Below, one piece after another: positions 18,074 to 25,263 of a stretch of DNA of 32,530 bases. The DNA comes from Planctomycetales bacterium. GTDB lineage: Bacteria; Planctomycetota; Planctomycetia; Pirellulales; S012-138. The stretch is taken from assembly GCA_015488215.1 (NCBI GenBank), contig WFOE01000252.1, forward strand, positions 1-32,530, in the 5' to 3' direction. A program made the translations under genes and the position numbers. Each line of letters starts with the position of its first letter. Positions within the stretch are counted from its first letter, which is position 1. Below the pieces are notes generated by a model. The model saw nothing but the letters and a program-made list of their open reading frames with translations. It was not told the origin of the DNA and did not search any database.

Positions 18074-18595
18074 GTGAAAATCTATCCCCAACCCCAAGCG
18101 GAAACCGAAGTGCAATTCCGGTGGATGGTCCGCCGCGACCTGCCCGCCGTGCTGGAAATCGAACGCCAAAGCTTCGAATACGCCTGGACCGAGGAAGACT
18201 TCCTCCGCTGTCTGGAACAGCGCAACTGCGTGGGCACGGTCGTCCGCGTGGACGACCAGATTGTCGGTTACATGATTTACCAGATGCACAAAAACCGGAT
18301 CCACCTGCTCAACTTCGCTGTGGCTCCCCAGTGGCGCCGCAAAGGAGTGGGCACCCAGATGATCCAGCGGCTCAAAAAACGCCTGGTCCAGCAGGGACGC
18401 CAGCGGATTACGCTAGAGGTACGGGAAACCAACCTGCCGGCCCAGTTGTTCTTCCGGCACTGCGGCTTTCGCGCCATTTGCGTGCTGCATGGATTCTACG
18501 AAAACACCACCGAAGACGCCTACCTGATGCAGTACCGCCATCGGCCCTCGCTCAAAGAACAACCCGCCCCCGAGAATCGTCGCCTGGCCGGGTAG
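18074..18595 (+). CDS. rimI: GNAT N-acetyltransferase, probable RimI
   Basis: The 173-residue protein has the GNAT fold. Residues 15-50 match the RimI-like start (MVRRDLPAVLEIERQSF), and RRKGVG (88-93) is the acetyl-CoA pyrophosphate-binding motif (R/Q-x-x-G-x-G). LEVRETNLPAQLFFRHCGF and the Tyr-rich HGFYENTTEDAYLM end are typical of RimI, which acetylates the N-terminal alanine of ribosomal protein S18 in E. coli. It starts at a GTG with AAGGAG about 9 bases upstream. At 173 residues it is slightly longer than the usual 150 or so. Related GNAT enzymes could share these features, so substrate specificity is inferred. Downstream, 18596-19064 is geneless. Confidence 0.8.
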   Translation: MKIYPQPQAETEVQFRWMVRRDLPAVLEIERQSFEYAWTEEDFLRCLEQRNCVGTVVRVDDQIVGYMIYQMHKNRIHLLNFAVAPQWRRKGVGTQMIQRLKKRLVQQGRQRITLEVRETNLPAQLFFRHCGFRAICVLHGFYENTTEDAYLMQYRHRPSLKEQPAPENRRLAG

Positions 18596-18604
18596 AGTGT
18601 GGTT

Positions 18605-18627
18605 CGGGGCAAGTCTTTTTCGCCCCG
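18605..18627 (+). terminator. Weak hairpin after rimI, possible terminator
   Basis: CGGGGC (18605-18610) pairs with GCCCCG (18622-18627) around an 11-base loop that itself contains five T residues. No T tract follows the stem, so termination is uncertain. The rest of 18628-19064 has no gene that I can support. One open frame from 18914 starts with a CxxC motif but overlaps hpf and is rejected. Confidence 0.3.
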
Positions 18628-19064
18628 CCACCCCTGGACAAGACAAAATTGGGCAAGAGGCGACTCGGCCCGGCGGTCTTTTCCGGGTTCCGACCGCATC
18701 TCGACCCCCGCGCGATTTCGGAAGGCTGGTACCCCAATCCCTGTTCCGCTCCTGCCGGATACGACAAGAGGCTACCGATCGCACACTGCCCTTCTCTATT
18801 TCTTGCCATTTCTTGTTTCGGCGGGGCACGCGATCCCGGGCCTATGGTCAAGCTGGGAGGCGTAGTTTAGACTGGGGTTCCTACTAGCCTACCGCAGACG
18901 GATTGCTGCCGACATGGAGCACAAAAAGCTCCCTTGCCAGTTTTGCGAAGCTAACGCAGAATACGTGTTTTCCACAGGGTGCATGGCGTTTACGGAGAGA
19001 TTTCCCCCTCGGTTTCCACGGGCCTGGATTTCCTGCAACCGTTTGGCAACAGGAGTGGACCCTC

Positions 19065-19442
19065 GTGCTTGTAAATATCACGACTCGGCATGGTCAGTTG
19101 AGCAGCGAAGACAAGCAGTGGATAGAAGAAAAGGTCCAGCGGCTGTTGCGCTATTTTTCACGGATCATGGCTATCGAAGTTACCGTGGAATTGCCCACCC
19201 AGGAAAAGACCCGCGAAAAGCCCCAGGTAGAGCTGCTCGTTTCGGCCGAACATAAGCACGATTTTGTGGCTAAGGCCCGGGCCGAAACACTCTATACAGC
19301 TCTGGACGAGTGCTTGTCCAAGATGGAACAGCAGCTTCGCAAGTATAAATCCCGTATCCAGGACCACCGACCGCCGGAATCCTTGCGATCCGGCGGCGCA
19401 TCCCGAGAAAACCCCGAAGAGGAGAAAGAAGGAACCGAGTAG
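19065..19442 (+). CDS. hpf: Ribosome hibernation promoting factor / sigma54 modulation protein
   Basis: The 125-residue protein matches the HPF/RaiA family, which binds the 30S decoding region in stationary phase and blocks or dimerises idle ribosomes. The family pattern is clear: VNITTRHGQLS at the N-terminus, a helix with EEKVQRLLRYFSRI, a strand segment VELLVSAEHKHDFVAKA, and the terminal helix ALDECLSKMEQQLRKYKSRI. It is the short form, without the long-HPF C-terminal domain, and has an acidic tail. The GTG at 19065 is chosen because AGGAG lies 9 bases upstream and the conserved sequence begins right there; the frame runs back to 18903 without family similarity. Downstream ptsN and an HPr gene suggest a cluster like the rpoN-hpf-ptsN region of Proteobacteria, but rpoN is not in this window. 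Confidence 0.88.
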   Translation: MLVNITTRHGQLSSEDKQWIEEKVQRLLRYFSRIMAIEVTVELPTQEKTREKPQVELLVSAEHKHDFVAKARAETLYTALDECLSKMEQQLRKYKSRIQDHRPPESLRSGGASRENPEEEKEGTE

Positions 19443-19547
19443 GTTTCCGGAACATTTTTGGGGACAGCCCGCCGGCTGGAAGAGAATCCAACAGGAAATA
19501 CGACGGTATCGGTTTGTCACCCCTTTTGGAGTGAAAGGAACGGTCGG

Positions 19548-20024
19548 ATGAGGTTCGCCGACTTCGTCTGTCGCGAGGCGGTCATCCCGGAGTTGCAAGC
19601 CAGCGACAAGGAAGGGGTTATCCAGGAGATGCTCCAAGCGCTGCAACAGTGTGGCGCGATCAAAGCGGAGGAAATGCCAGGGATTTTCAAGGCCATTATG
19701 AAGCGGGAGGAGCTGGGCAGCACGGGGTTGGGCCGAGGGGTGGCTGTGCCCCATATCAAGCATCCCAGCGTCGAATCCCTAGTGGGTACCGTGGCCGTTA
19801 GCCACCAAGGGGTGGATTTCGCCGCGATGGACGGGGACCCGGTCTTCGTCTTCATTCTGCTGATTTCCCCACCGGACCGTTCGGCTGACCATCTTCGGGC
19901 GCTGGAGAATATCATCAAGCAGATGCGCAACGACACGTTTTTGCGGTTCCTCCGGCAAGCAAAAACCAAAGAAGACATTCTCCAGGTTCTGGACGAAGCC
20001 GACGCCGGGCAATTCGCCACCTAA
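19548..20024 (+). CDS. ptsN: PTS EIIA domain protein, PtsN (nitrogen-type) like
   Basis: The 158-residue protein is a single mannitol/fructose-type EIIA domain, the phosphoacceptor of the phosphotransferase system. The phosphorylation-site region GLGRGVAVPHIKHPSVE carries His69, and the preceding MKREELGSTG is the conserved lead-in. FVFILLISPPDRSADHLRALENI is also characteristic. No EIIB or EIIC sugar-transport domain is attached or nearby, which suggests a regulatory EIIA of the nitrogen PTS kind that receives phosphate from the HPr encoded just downstream. The ATG at 19548 has AAGGA about 9 bases upstream; a GTG at 19530 is in frame and possible. It lies 105 bp after hpf on the same strand, probably cotranscribed. 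Confidence 0.88.
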   Translation: MRFADFVCREAVIPELQASDKEGVIQEMLQALQQCGAIKAEEMPGIFKAIMKREELGSTGLGRGVAVPHIKHPSVESLVGTVAVSHQGVDFAAMDGDPVFVFILLISPPDRSADHLRALENIIKQMRNDTFLRFLRQAKTKEDILQVLDEADAGQFAT

Positions 20025-20134
20025 GGCGTTTGTGCCGTATTGGAAGTCCGGCAAGAAGCCGGTTGGAAAACGCCGGCTTTGGAACGCGGGGGAAACCGTC
20101 TCTTCCTCCGCCGCAAGGGCATTGGGATTTGCTG

Positions 20135-20443
20135 ATGAGCGATTTTCCCACAGTCACACGTACGGTCGTGGTTAACAACCCGCAAGGTTTCCACATGCGC
20201 CCGGCACATCTATTTGCCCAAAAAGCCCAGCAGTTCCAGTCGCAGATTTTTGTGATCAAAGGGGACCTGCGTTGCGACGGCCGCAGCATCATGGAGCTGC
20301 TGACCTTGGCTGCCCCGCAGGGGACCGAGCTGGTGATCGAAGCCCAGGGCCCCGATGCGCAACAAGCCGTGGAAGCTCTGGCTCCAATCGTGGAAAACCC
20401 CGAACCGGAAGAACTAGCCGGCGAAGAGGAATCCGCCGAGTGA
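20135..20443 (+). CDS. ptsH: HPr-family phosphocarrier protein
   Basis: The 102-residue protein is an HPr, which carries phosphate from enzyme I to EIIA proteins. NPQGFHMRPAHLFAQKA contains the phosphorylatable His20 (His15 in standard numbering). CDGRSIMELLTLAA contains Ser51, equivalent to the HPr kinase target Ser46, so serine regulation is possible. The ATG at 20135 is preferred because similarity begins at once; AAGGG lies well upstream, so the ribosome site is weak. The C-terminal tail of about 15 acidic residues is longer than usual. It follows ptsN by 110 bp and is likely its partner; it could also be an NPr. No enzyme I gene is visible here. Confidence 0.88.
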   Translation: MSDFPTVTRTVVVNNPQGFHMRPAHLFAQKAQQFQSQIFVIKGDLRCDGRSIMELLTLAAPQGTELVIEAQGPDAQQAVEALAPIVENPEPEELAGEEESAE

Positions 20444-20525
20444 GCCTCAGCGGGTTTCCTGGTGCCTCAGAATTGTAAAAAGCAGCGCGTATTCCTGCTT
20501 CAGAGCAAAAGCAGCCAGTGGCTGC

Positions 20526-20682
20526 GGCGGGAGCCGCCTCCGCCGACTGAGTCGGCAGCTCGCTGAATTGCCGAGTCTCGATCAGCGATAACGAGCTGCC
20601 GATTACGAATTCCGGGTACGAGCACGAGCACGAACACCTGTTTTTCCGCTGGAGCGGAAGCTCCTTGCGCAAGTTGCGCAAG
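20526..20682. repeat. Dense cluster of inverted repeats and a short tandem repeat between ptsH and the HEAT-like gene
   Basis: Six inverted repeats crowd 157 bases: GGCGG/CCGCC (20526-20538), CCGACT/AGTCGG (20543-20555), CGGCAGCTCG/CGAGCTGCCG (20553-20562 with 20592-20601), TTCCGC/GCGGAA (20644-20659), GGAGC/GCTCC with a GGAA loop (20651-20664), and CTTGCGCAA/TTGCGCAAG with one central base (20664-20682). A 6-base tandem repeat (CACGAG-like, three units) lies at about 20617-20635. The region separates convergent genes (plus-strand ptsH, minus-strand 20727-21989), so bidirectional termination is possible. None has a clear T tract, and a mobile intergenic repeat is an alternative. Confidence 0.55.
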
Positions 20683-20726
20683 GCGCACGGCGCAAGCCGA
20701 TACTTCCCCAGCGTTTCACCCAAAGA

Positions 20727-21989
20727 TCAGCGGAGTTGTCGTTTGATCTGCCGGGCCAGGCGGCGAATCCGGGGTGATTCGTCTCCCTGGGCGGCCCGGT
20801 ACACGCGGCGAAGCTGCAACGGGTCCCCTCCGGCGGCCAAGAGCGAAAGGGCCGCCAGCCGCACCGGTTCGCTGGCATCTTCGGCCGCCCACCATAGCCA
20901 GGGATTGGCTCCTGGTCCCAACTGTTCGGCCAGACGTTCCAAGGCCCGGGCTTTTCGTCCCGGCGTGCCGGTGCCCAGCTCGTACAAGGATTGCCGTACC
21001 TGCGGCGGCACGCCGGCCGAGACAATCCGGTCCCACAGCGCTTGCTTTTCGGCCGGATTGGCCGCTTGCTGCCAGCGCCGCCAGAGAGGCCAAAGTGGCT
21101 CGGCTGCCCTGGCTCTGGCAGCCACCCGGTTCCGGAGTGCTGTTTCCCTCGGAGTCGGCAGCGTAGCCCTCTCCCCGGCCGGAAGGCGCGAGGGGAAAGG
21201 CGGGCCCTCTTGGTCGGGCGAGATGTTCCTATTGCCGTCGTTGCCGGAGGGCCTGGGCTCGCGGGACAGCTCCCGAGCCTGATTGGCCACGCCCCGGGCC
21301 AGCGGTTGGGGTGTGCCGACAGTGCCGCGTGGCGCTTCGTTGCCGGGAGCGAAGGCTTGGCCTCCAATTGGCACCTTTGCACCGGAAGCGGCCGGTGGTT
21401 CCGTTTTCTGGGATTGTGGAGTCGGGGAGCGGTTTCGGTTCCGCTTGCCCGACGAGCGGGCCGGGGGTGCGGAGCCTTGGGCCAAGGCCACCTGGGCCGC
21501 CGCGTCCTGAGGGGATTCTTGTGCAGCCAGCAGGCGCTTGCGGACCTGTTGCACTCGGGCCAGCAGTACCCAGCGGCTCCCGGGAGCCCCGGCGGCCAGG
21601 TGGTTGTAAAGCTGTTCGAGCAGTCCGACGAGTTCCTTTCGGGCCGAGGGGGCCAGCTCTAGCGAAGGCGAATCAAGCAGCTCCAGCAGCGCCGTCACTT
21701 CTTGCTGCAACCGCTCCGGTTCCAGCCGCCGCAGCCGCCGCCACTGTTGCTTGCGCCACTGCTGCCACACTTCGGCCTGGGGCGAAAGTGGCACATTCCA
21801 GCCGGAGGCCGGCTCGCTTTCGGCCGGGGCTTCGGTTCCTTCAGACTGGTCCGGTCCGGCCGACCAGGCTCCGTGGCGCAAAGCCCAGCGCAGCAGGGGC
21901 TCTCCGCCCCAGTACAACGCGCCACACACCAGCGCCGTCCAGGCGGCAAGCAACGCCGCGCCGGCTCGCTTCGGGGAAGGGATTCGCAT
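20727..21989 (-). CDS. Membrane-anchored protein with C-terminal HEAT-like repeats, unknown function
   Basis: I do not recognise a named family. The 420-residue protein has one N-terminal hydrophobic segment (AGAALLAAWTALVCGALYW), probably an anchor or uncleaved signal. A helical region rich in Trp, Arg and Glu follows (about 60-150), then a low-complexity Pro/Ser/Arg linker (about 170-270), and a C-terminal helical part of about 130 residues. The last 50 residues (SEPVRLAALSLLAAGGD and the following helix) resemble HEAT or Armadillo-like repeats. The ATG at 21989 fits the anchor best; a TTG at 22034 is in frame and neither has a clear Shine-Dalgarno. It is divergent from the metal importer and convergent with ptsH. 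A scaffolding role is only a guess. Confidence 0.65.
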   Translation of the reverse strand: MRIPSPKRAGAALLAAWTALVCGALYWGGEPLLRWALRHGAWSAGPDQSEGTEAPAESEPASGWNVPLSPQAEVWQQWRKQQWRRLRRLEPERLQQEVTALLELLDSPSLELAPSARKELVGLLEQLYNHLAAGAPGSRWVLLARVQQVRKRLLAAQESPQDAAAQVALAQGSAPPARSSGKRNRNRSPTPQSQKTEPPAASGAKVPIGGQAFAPGNEAPRGTVGTPQPLARGVANQARELSREPRPSGNDGNRNISPDQEGPPFPSRLPAGERATLPTPRETALRNRVAARARAAEPLWPLWRRWQQAANPAEKQALWDRIVSAGVPPQVRQSLYELGTGTPGRKARALERLAEQLGPGANPWLWWAAEDASEPVRLAALSLLAAGGDPLQLRRVYRAAQGDESPRIRRLARQIKRQLR

Positions 21990-22170
21990 TGGGGAACGGC
22001 CACAACCAAAAGCGCCTGGGAAACCGAAGGCCAAATCGCGGCGGGGATTCTACTCCCCTGGCCCACCCAGGCAAGAGCAAATCCACACCCAGAGGCCATC
22101 AGGGGCACTTGCACTGCAGCGGCTCGAAGTCCGCCACGCCCCCTCGAGCCGGCGGGTTCCGTCTGGCCGG

Positions 22171-22199
22171 TTGACAAACGATGACGGACAGGAGAGACT
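22171..22199 (+). promoter_or_regulatory. Promoter of the metal importer operon
   Basis: A perfect TTGACA (22171-22176) is followed by 17 bases and GAGACT (22194-22199), a poor -10 box. Predicted initiation near 22206 falls inside the palindrome at 22201-22222. The rest of the 231-bp divergent region 21990-22220 shows no gene. Confidence 0.5.
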
Positions 22200-22200
22200 G

Positions 22201-22222
22201 ATTTTTTGGTTGGCTAAAAAAT
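22201..22222. promoter_or_regulatory. AT-rich palindrome over the transcription start, candidate metalloregulator operator
   Basis: ATTTTTT (22201-22207) and AAAAAAT (22216-22222) form a perfect 7-bp inverted repeat around GGTTGGCT. DtxR/MntR-family operators are AT-rich palindromes of about 18-22 bp placed over promoters of metal-uptake genes. This one overlaps the predicted start of transcription and the first possible ATG (22221). It is therefore a good candidate repressor site; the binding protein is inferred, not shown. Confidence 0.5.
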
Positions 22223-23249
22223 GTTTTTCGCACAATCAAATATGCAGGCTTCCGTTGGAGTGGGAAAGCCCGGCGGGCGCGCTCCGGCCCCTCGGGCACA
22301 GCCCCTGTCGCGCAGGCGGCTTCTGAGGACCGTGGCTGCTGCCTCGCTGGGCACCTGGTGCGGCTGTATGCCGGGCTTGGGGGCCTCCAGTCTCCCGGGC
22401 AGCAACGGCGACCGCCCCTTGTGTGTGGCCACCACCGGAATCGTGACCGACCTGGTGGCCCAGGTGGCCGGGGGCGAGTGCCGGGTGCATGCGCTGATGG
22501 GCCCGGGCGTGGACCCGCATCTGTATCGTCCCAGCCCGGGCGACGTGGCCCACCTCAGCGCCGCGGCGGTGGTCTTTTACAACGGCCTGCACCTGGAAGG
22601 GAAAATGGCCCAACTGCTGCGGCGGCTCGGCCGGCATCGCCCGGTGGTGTCCCTGGGCGAGCACCTGCGGCGCCGCTGCCCGGAACGACTCATCCCGGTG
22701 GGAGAGGGGGAGTACGATCCGCACATCTGGTTCGATGTGGAGTTGTGGAGCCGCACCCTTCCGGCGGTGGAACGCGCCTTGGTAAAGTTGATCCCCGAAC
22801 AGGCCCAGGCACTCCGGCGGCGGGCAAGCAGCACAAGCCGCCGTCTCCGGCAGCTTGATCGGTGGTGCCGCGAGCAGTTGGCCCGCATCCCCCCCCGGGG
22901 GCGCGTGCTGGTTACAGCCCACGACGCCTTCCGCTACTTCGGCCGCGCCTATGGCATCCAGGTGGTGGGCATCCAGGGCGTAAGCACCGAGTCCGAAGCC
23001 GGTATTGCCGACATCAATCGCCTGGTGCGGATGATTGTCGGCCGCAGGATTAAGGCGATTTTCGTCGAAAGTAGCGTTCCGGAACGCCACGTGCACGCCA
23101 TTCTGGACGGCTGCCGGGCAGCCGGGCATCCGGTTCGCCTGGGCGGCCAGTTGTACTCCGACGCCCTGGGACCACCCGGTTCCGGAGCCGACACCTACGA
23201 GCAAATGGTCCGGCATAACGTGCGGACCATCGTACAAGCCCTGAGCTGA
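22221..23249 (+). CDS. Metal ABC transporter substrate-binding protein, TroA/MntC type, Tat-exported
   Basis: The 342-residue protein belongs to the cluster A-I (cluster 9) binding proteins for manganese, zinc or iron. The expected ligands are visible: His100 (GVDPHLYRP), His168 (EYDPHIWFD), His234 (TAHDAFRYF) and Asp314 (LYSDALG), a three-His-one-Asp set like Tro[16 protein letters not shown] near the end is a family hallmark. [11 protein letters not shown] (30-40) is a twin-arginine motif, so export is probably by Tat. Start choice is uncertain: ATG 22221 lies in the palindrome, ATG 22242 is seven codons later, and neither has a Shine-Dalgarno. It is the first gene of the importer operon, four bases before the ATPase gene. 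The metal cannot be decided from sequence. Confidence 0.88.
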   Translation: MFFAQSNMQASVGVGKPGGRAPAPRAQPLSRRRLLRTVAAASLGTWCGCMPGLGASSLPGSNGDRPLCVATTGIVTDLVAQVAGGECRVHALMGPGVDPHLYRPSPGDVAHLSAAAVVFYNGLHLEGKMAQLLRRLGRHRPVVSLGEHLRRRCPERLIPVGEGEYDPHIWFDVELWSRTLPAVERALVKLIPEQAQALRRRASSTSRRLRQLDRWCREQLARIPPRGRVLVTAHDAFRYFGRAYGIQVVGIQGVSTESEAGIADINRLVRMIVGRRIKAIFVESSVPERHVHAILDGCRAAGHPVRLGGQLYSDALGPPGSGADTYEQMVRHNVRTIVQALS

Positions 23250-23253
23250 AACG

Positions 23254-24090
23254 ATGCTCAAGCGTCCCGACTCCCCGCAAGCGGAAGCGGAACCCGGCCG
23301 GCAGCCCCCCGCCGGAACGGGCCCCGGCGCGCCGGTGCTGGACGTGCACGACGTGACCGTGGCTTACCATCGCCGCACCGTGTTGTGGAACGTGGACTTT
23401 ACGCTGCAAAGCCCCTCGCTGGTGGCCGTGGTGGGACCCAACGGGGCGGGCAAGAGCACCCTGCTGAAAGCCGTGCTGGGGCTGGTGCCGCTGGCCTCGG
23501 GCAGTGTGCGGTTCTGGGGAGAACCCCTGGCCCGATGCCGCCGCCGTGTGGCCTATGTGCCGCAGCGGGAAAGCGTGGACTGGGATTTTCCCGTCACCGT
23601 GCGCGACGTGGTGCTGATGGGCACCTACGCCCGCCTGGGCTGGTTCCGGCGGCCCGGCCCGGACGAACACCGCCTGGCCCAGCAGTGCATGGAACAACTG
23701 GGCATTGCCCACGTGGCCGACCGGCAGATCGGGCAGCTTTCCGGCGGGCAGCAGCAGCGGACGTTCCTGGCCCGGGCCTTGGCCCAACGGGCCGACATGT
23801 ACTTCATGGACGAACCGCTGGCCGGGGTGGACGCGGCCACCGAACGGGTGGTGTTCGACCTGTTCAAGCAACTGCATGCCCAGCACAAAACCGTGGTAGT
23901 GGTGCACCACGATCTGCGTTCGGTTCCGGAACACTTCGAGCACGTGTTGCTGCTCAACACCCGCGTGGTGGCCTTCGGTCCGGTGCAGGAGGTGTTCACG
24001 CCGCAGAATCTGCAACAGACCTACGGCGGGCGGCTCTCGGCCCTGGAACAAGTGGCCGAGGCGCTGCGCCGCACCGAAAAAACCCCGTGA
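23254..24090 (+). CDS. Metal ABC transporter ATP-binding protein (Mn/Zn/Fe type)
   Basis: This 278-residue ATPase powers the importer. Walker A is GPNGAGKST (61-69), the Q-loop is [13 protein letters not shown] (101-113), the signature is LSGGQQQR (162-169), and Walker B is [12 protein letters not shown] (182-193). The switch His lies in [30 protein letters not shown] is the typical sequence of the MntB/TroB/ZnuC family. The N-terminus has about 27 extra proline-rich residues before the domain. It starts 4 bases after the binding-protein gene and ends 3 bases before the first permease gene, so the genes are translationally coupled. The protein should sit on the cytoplasmic face, bound to the two permeases. 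Confidence 0.92.
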   Translation: MLKRPDSPQAEAEPGRQPPAGTGPGAPVLDVHDVTVAYHRRTVLWNVDFTLQSPSLVAVVGPNGAGKSTLLKAVLGLVPLASGSVRFWGEPLARCRRRVAYVPQRESVDWDFPVTVRDVVLMGTYARLGWFRRPGPDEHRLAQQCMEQLGIAHVADRQIGQLSGGQQQRTFLARALAQRADMYFMDEPLAGVDAATERVVFDLFKQLHAQHKTVVVVHHDLRSVPEHFEHVLLLNTRVVAFGPVQEVFTPQNLQQTYGGRLSALEQVAEALRRTEKTP

Positions 24091-24093
24091 ACC

Positions 24094-25263
24094 ATGTGGA
24101 GCTACAACACGCTGGTCGTGCTGGCCGGAGCGGCTTCGCTGGGGTTGCTCTGCGCGCTGGTGGGCACGTTCGCCGTGTTGCGCCGCCAGGCCCTGCTGGG
24201 CGATGCCCTGGCCCACGCCACGCTGCCGGGACTGTGCCTAGCGTTTCTGCTGCTGGGGGTCAAGCATCCCCTGGCCATGCCCGCCGGGGCGCTGGCCACC
24301 GGACTGCTGGGCGTGCTGGCCGTGGCCGCTTTGCAGCGCTGGGGGCGCCTGCGTCCCGACGCTGCCCTGGGCGTGGTGCTGAGCGTTTTCTACGGGGCCG
24401 GCGTGATGCTCAGCCGCGTGGTGCAAAACCACACCACCGCCGGCAGCAAGGCCGGACTGGAGCGATTCCTGCTGGGTAGCGCCGCCGGCATGGTCTGGCA
24501 CGATGTTGCCTTAATCTCCCTGCTGGCCCTGGCCGTGGCCGCCGTGATCGTGCTGGGCTATCGTGTCTGGAAAGTGATGAGCTTCGATAGCCAGTTCGCC
24601 CTGGCCCTGGGCCTGCCCGTCTCCTGGCTCGACGGGCTGCTGATGGCTCTGGTGGCTTTGACCGTGGTGGCCGGGCTGCCGGCGGCCGGGGCCGTGATGG
24701 TGGCCGCGCTGCTGGTGCTGCCGGTCGTTTCGGCCCGATTGTGGGTTCACCGGCTGGAAACGCTCGTTGTGCTCTCTTGCATTCTAGGCGTGGCGATGGG
24801 GGCGGCCGGCGTGCTACTCAGTGCCAGCCGGGAGCGGCTTCCCACCGGGCCGACCATCGTGCTGGTGGGCGGAGCGTGCTTTGCCGTGTCGCTGGTCGCT
24901 TCGCCCCAACGAGGGCTGGTGGTGCGGTTGTGGCGGCTGGCTCAGTTCCGACGCCGTCTGGCCCTGTTCCAACTGCTGCAGACCGTGGGCGAGCTTCAGC
25001 AGGAGCAAGCCGGTCGGGCCGTAGCGCTTTCCCAAGCGGCAGCTCGGCTGGGATGGCCCCCATCGCGCACCGCCGCACTTGCGCTTCAGGCCCGATTGCA
25101 GCACTGGCTCGCCCAGCCGGAGGAAAAGCCGGAAGAAAAGCACCTGGAGTTGACTCCCGCGGGCCGGGAACAGTTGGAACGGCTCCAGCAACAACTGGCC
25201 CCCGAACCCGGCAGCCTGTCCGTTTCCGAAAATGCCCCCGACGGTCGAGGAAGTGCCCGATGA
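24094..25263 (+). CDS. Metal ABC transporter permease 1 with winged-helix-like tail
   Basis: The 389-residue protein is an ABC-3 family permease for manganese, zinc or iron. Residues 1 to about 275 carry some eight membrane spans and the family features LLGDALAHATLPGLCLAF and GLPAAGAVMVAALLVLP. The remaining 115 residues are not part of a normal permease: helices LALFQLLQTVGEL and VALSQAAARLGWPPSRTAALAL, then HLELTPAGREQLERL, read like a winged helix-turn-helix domain of the MntR/DtxR kind without the metal-binding dimerisation part. Its stop overlaps the next start by four bases (ATGA at 25260-25263). The tail should face the cytoplasm. Whether it binds DNA is unknown; the similarity is by eye. 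Confidence 0.85.
   Translation: MWSYNTLVVLAGAASLGLLCALVGTFAVLRRQALLGDALAHATLPGLCLAFLLLGVKHPLAMPAGALATGLLGVLAVAALQRWGRLRPDAALGVVLSVFYGAGVMLSRVVQNHTTAGSKAGLERFLLGSAAGMVWHDVALISLLALAVAAVIVLGYRVWKVMSFDSQFALALGLPVSWLDGLLMALVALTVVAGLPAAGAVMVAALLVLPVVSARLWVHRLETLVVLSCILGVAMGAAGVLLSASRERLPTGPTIVLVGGACFAVSLVASPQRGLVVRLWRLAQFRRRLALFQLLQTVGELQQEQAGRAVALSQAAARLGWPPSRTAALALQARLQHWLAQPEEKPEEKHLELTPAGREQLERLQQQLAPEPGSLSVSENAPDGRGSAR

Noticed and set aside
18914-19255. Open frame starting MEHKKLPCQFC with a CxxC motif
   Set aside because: It looked briefly like a McsA-type zinc protein, but similarity fades after 20 residues and the frame overlaps the well-supported hpf gene by almost 200 bases.
20611-20640. 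Short CRISPR-like array
   Set aside because: The repeat unit is only about 6 bases with no spacers, and no cas genes are nearby.
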